Below are positions 59,481 through 64,000 of a DNA stretch of 64,000 nt, piece by piece (positions within the stretch are counted from its first letter, which is position 1; every line of letters begins with the position of its first letter). Both the position numbers and the translations under genes were made by a program. Origin of the DNA: Uranotaenia lowii (taxonomy: Eukaryota > Arthropoda > Insecta > Diptera > Culicidae). The stretch is taken from positions 422,654,305 through 422,718,304 of the forward strand of contig NC_073692.1 of assembly GCF_029784155.1 (NCBI RefSeq). The letters run 5' to 3'. The notes beneath the pieces were generated by a model. That model worked only from the letters and a program-made list of their open reading frames with translations, did not search any database and was not told the origin of the DNA.

Positions 59481-62400
59481 TGGTTTGAAAAAAGACCAAC
59501 ACTGTAAGATAAGTTTGCTTAGATAGCATTCAAATCGCCTATAATCATGCAAATTTCAATTGATCTATTGAGTATTTTTATTGAGTAAAAATTTGACATA
59601 TTTTCACTCTTAATTAAAGTATTTTTCTTCGAAATCTGCTTCAGATAATTCTTCAATGTATTTGAATTATTGCGGAAGCCTTAAACTATTTATGATAAGT
59701 TCTTGAGTTTTGTCAATCACTGAATTTGGTATGTATTTATTTCCTTATCATTAATTTTTTTTACGTATGTAGAAAAATTCTTGTGAATCTCGTGATTATT
59801 AGTTAATATGGTTGTTTAGTTGAAAGACATTAATATGATGTCAACTTCTGATAAAATTGGCAGATTATCAGAATGAATAAGTTATGGACAGTTTACAGTT
59901 TACAGCAACATCTATTAGCAGCAACATTGACATCCCTAGCATCATCGACATCATCACGGGGGACTAAGATGGAAAGAAGCTACGCCAATGATCGCGCATG
60001 TTGTGCAGCATTTCTTATAATTTTTGGGAATGTTTGAAAAAAAAATCATGATAATAAACTTTGAAAAATTATAAGCAATGAATCTATTAAAAGTTAAAGG
60101 CAATTATGCTATGTTTTAACAACTTATTTTGGTGACTTTCGACGTCCCGAACTTAATTTTATACCTGATTTTGTCAATCAATTTTTATTTCCACTGTATG
60201 GAATTTGGTAGTTTTATTAACAGCTTTGAGTGAAATCAAACATTGATTACTGATGAGTAAGATTTTTTTTAAGTCAATTTTTTAATGCAATCACATACGA
60301 AAATCTTTGACATATTGATATAAAGAAATTATTTTTCAACTGCAGATTTTTAAACACAATAAAACTTTGAAATTTTTTTAAATAAATTTTCCTTCAAGCT
60401 TTTTTAAAAACTTTATCAAAATTCCCCTTTTTCGAAAAATGGGGATAAAATATCAACAATAGTATGTCTCAAACATTTTTCGCAGAAATCAAAATTACTT
60501 GCGATCTGTGAGAAAGTTGATCTCTGAACTAGAGCTAAAGCTTAGTTCTTTTAGAAATGGGACAGTTACGAATGCTTGTATCTCAAAAACCTTTCGTTTG
60601 ATCTAAATATTTTCTATGAAGGGAATGAAGGTAATCTTATGATAATTCATGAAAAAAATTGGAAAAAATAATTTATGGTCTTTTGTAAGAATAAATTTAA
60701 TTTTATTCTTGGTACCTCCCATCGGCCAGCGCACACTTTTTTCAGTCATTATATTGATAAGTTTTTCAAACTTATACTTCGTCTAATCTAAATTTTAGGT
60801 GGCTACATCCTCCTACTTCAATTTCTGCTACGACCAATACTTCACTTTTAAAATAAACTGAGGGCAATTTAGTGAATACAGATGTTTCGAAATAAACAAA
60901 TTTTGAGACACTTTTAGAGCATTTTTAATGGAATTTCTGCTGGAAAAATCTGACAATAACGAAATAAAACCATCATGAGATTAATGTATAATCGGTTAGT
61001 GTATTGCGAAGGGTACATAAAAGATTACTCTTTTTAGGCTTTTAAAAACCGCGAAAACCAAAGTTTTCGATTTGAAAACTGTTGTTTTTTATCCTCAGGA
61101 GCAGAATTTTGACAAATCATTATATTTTATACAAAATAATCAGCAAATACATACTTTATTTTACTCGGGACCTTGCCACGAGCAGATATGGTATAGGATT
61201 CAAACGCTGGAATTTGTTTAGAATAGGGTATTTCAAAAGTTTTTTCGTTCATCAGAAATCATCTGTCCCATAGCCTCGGAACCGGCTATACAGCTTACGA
61301 GCTGTGGAACTAGCAAAAAACTAGCAAAAACTGTAAGAGATTTGAAAGAAAAATTGCTCTAACGTATATAAAACAGATGTCCGCTCATGTGTATATAGTT
61401 TTCAGACTCCTATCTATTGGGATATGGGAGAAAATGAGTGCTTTCCTTAATATGCGCATATAGCCCGCCTCTCCCCTATATTGTCCAATTTTTACAACAC
61501 TTATCGCATAAGCCAGAAGTTAAAAATATGTATGTATATTGCCTCCACTTTAGTACGTAAATGCTGTTTTTTCGAGTAATATAAGATGATTTTATAATGT
61601 ATATGAAGCGTACAGCAAGGTTTGTTGAGAAATGTATCTACAAAAATGTTTGCTGGGTGATAATGATGGATTTTGAATGAAACTGTGCAAAATAATTTTT
61701 TACTTTTTCTCTTGCATCGTGAATATCTCAAAAAGGCGTTAATTTTAAATTTTGGGAAAAATAGGTCGGATAGTACTTTTTACAGGCAACAAAATGCTGT
61801 TAAAAATTTTAACGTCCGATTACTAATAAACGAGATTTTAGCAAAAGAAAGTGTCCCATTTCTAAAAGAACAAAGCTTTATTATTAATAAATTAATTTAA
61901 CGAGATTCAGTGTATGTTAATAAAATATATAGAAATGAAAGTTTGAAAAAATTTGCATATCAGATAAATTTTAATTTCGCGCCCAGAAATTAGGAAATTA
62001 ATATTTTTTTTTTTTCATCATCTTGGAAAACTATGAATTTTTTGATTGATTGATTTTTGATAATTGTATGCCAAGATGTTATTCAATTTTGTTAATATTT
62101 TTATTTTGACTGTAGAAATATTAATGGTCTCAAAATAAAGAGAATACGAAAATGCTTCAATGACCTACTTTTGTATCTTTGGGTGATTTAAATTTTAATA
62201 TTGAATTTTTCATAAAAAAAAAAGATCGAATAATTGAAAGCATTGTACCCCTTTTACTTCGAAATTATTATATTTTTACAAAGAGTTGTATCGACGTGTT
62301 ATGGGGTATGAAAGTGCATTTCAAATCAAATCCTTATGTAGATCACTTTATGATTAGAAATATTCTAGATATCTTTAAATAGTCAGCAACACTTTTATCC
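59480..62400. other. AT-rich non-coding stretch
   Basis: Long AT-rich sequence with only short AT-driven frames. A short palindromic word (acagcttacgagctgt) lies near 61290. I see no gene, RNA or transposon signature. Confidence 0.45.
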
Positions 62401-64000
62401 GTTTTTTCTCAATGCTCGGGGTAGACAATTTAGTCCAACGTTTGAAAATTATTGATTCATAAACTAATTATTTCATCAACGCGCCAACTTTCATAGTTTC
62501 CTGCCCACGCGTTTGTTCGTCGATTCATCGATGAGTATCATTTCTAATCCGCAACCCTCGCCGTTGTAGTAACGATCGTTCGAAGCCATTTCACGCAACT
62601 TATTCACTTTTCCACTAATGAGCTCCGGTAATTATTCAGGTGGTGACTCATTTCCATCTGAATTGGCCTAATTTGGGCTGGATGCCAGACCAATCACAAC
62701 TTTTGTGCATTTTCATTTAAATGTGAGGAAAAAGAGATGCCGATTTCGTATCGAATTATGTGTGAGTGTGGAAAAAAAGTCCAGTTTCCGCTTATCGGAA
62801 ACCCCACGCATTACGGCAGTGGGCTCACACTAAATAATAACTGATTTATAGGTGCCACATAAATCTCAATAAATAGCACTCGGTGGCAACTAAATTGACT
62901 TTGTGTGTGCTCGTTTGTGTGTTTGAGTTTGTGTCCCCTAGCAATGTGCGCGGCTTTATGTGAGAGAAAATATGCACAACACACACCGAAACCGCTCTCG
63001 AAATACGAAAATGAAGAAGCCTCGTCGTAACCAGAAGATGACAGTTTCGTCCAATGGCGGTTTGAGAATTAATTGCTGAATGTCCTACCTACGTGGACCG
63101 CAATTAATATCCAGCCACTTCGCCTTTCCCCGTCTGGACCTTATCTGAAATATCACCGGACGCCTTCGCCCTCACCTTGTAGTCGTGTGAAAAAAATCCG
63201 GCCATCTGATAGCTAACCAAATGCTTTCTGATTGCCCCATTCCTGGACATCCGATTAATAACCGATATCTGGCTAGCCGTGGCCTAGAAGCGCTCTTGGA
63301 TTACTTATATTGGGACCCAAAGGCGCGCTACAGATTGACACCATAAATTTTGTCTCCCGAGCGCACACCAGAGAGAAAAAATAATATTCCAGGAATGACA
63401 ACGAAAAAAGCCTTCATCCGACCATAGGTTGCCATCATCTTGGTCTGAGCTACAGGATTTCAAAATGAAGAAGCAAAACTCGGCATCCGAAAACCCACAC
63501 TGCCCATCAAGAAGCGTAATCTCGAGAGCTAATCAGAGATTTATAACAGTCCAAGCTCCACAAGGCAGACGGTTCTGATGCTGCTGGTCCAGCCCCAGAG
63601 ATATTCACGGGTTCAAAGCTTTTTTTCACACTATTTTACACCAAGAGTTGTGACATTTGGGATGAGGTATCTCTTTCTTTCTGCTCGTTTCATTCATTTT
63701 AGCATACCGCCCATAAATCTTATAAGACGTGTGTCCTTAAGATATCTGGGCCGGAGCGAAATAAATTAAAAATTTTCTCCCAGACCCCTTTGGGATGGAC
63801 CTTACAACAAAGCTTTAGAATTTAATAAAGTAACTTTTTGGCACGGTTTTTAAATGTTACATTCTTCAATGAATTAAATTTATACTTCACGAGTGGAAAC
63901 ATGGATAGGTTCGGAACAAGCTCGTTGACATTTACAATACTCTTTTCTATTCTTAGAGCATAGAAGTTACTCCAGAAAGTGATACAACTGGGTTTCACTT
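62400..64000. other. GC-richer, apparently unique stretch, no gene supported
   Basis: Composition becomes balanced, and tandem or inverted repeats are lacking. No frame longer than 63 codons occurs, so coding exons, if any, are short and cannot be called by eye. It may hold regulatory DNA (inference only). Confidence 0.35.

Overview
The window looks like AT-rich, repeat-rich intergenic or intronic DNA from an insect nuclear genome, most likely a mosquito. That is an inference from the repertoire: RTE-type LINEs with a CFDP2-like endonuclease, tRNA-derived SINEs, small TIR elements of types I associate with mosquitoes, Helitron-like ends, a ZBED-type hAT relic, a Ty3/gypsy relic and very long simple arrays. 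I find no intact host protein-coding gene. Almost all long open frames are artefacts of 9-bp or 4-bp tandem repeats, which lack stop codons in several frames, or are fragments of dead transposons.

Layout. 0-1.8 kb: AT-rich DNA, the left end of a small TIR element, then a (TTTTTGTCA)n array. 6.36-7.6 kb: a TIR element and a tRNA-type SINE. 8.0-9.8 kb: a ~161-bp satellite in two opposed arms, a giant hairpin. 11.76-13.0 kb: ~310 units of TGTC, almost perfect. 15.5-16.4 kb: a small TIR-type element and a SINE with a 25-bp target-site duplication. 17.0-20.8 kb: an (AAAAATGTC)n array split by a 5'-truncated RTE LINE whose RT frame is still open. 24.56-25.6 kb: a decayed hAT transposase. 25.74-28.6 kb: a 143-bp Helitron-type tandem repeat cut by a TA-flanked TIR element, itself cut by another TIR element (a three-level nest). 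29.06-30.4 kb: a decayed Ty3/gypsy pol. 30.4-33.6 kb: a near full-length but dead RTE LINE. 38.3-44.3 kb: a cluster of TIR elements, one carrying an exon-intron-exon-like insert. 46.7-50.8 kb: a ~4.07-kb (AAAAATGAC)n array. 55.3-55.75 kb: a Helitron-like 5' end with (TTTG)n. 56.4-57.55 kb: a ~35-bp satellite with higher-order structure. 57.9-59.5 kb: purine-rich DNA. 59.5-64 kb: AT-rich DNA, then a GC-richer, apparently unique stretch.

Nothing here forms a gene pathway. What is informative is how the repeats relate to one another: nesting order, empty-site comparison, seeding of arrays from transposon sequence, and a possible exon capture. No computation or database search was run. Family assignments rest on motifs read by eye.
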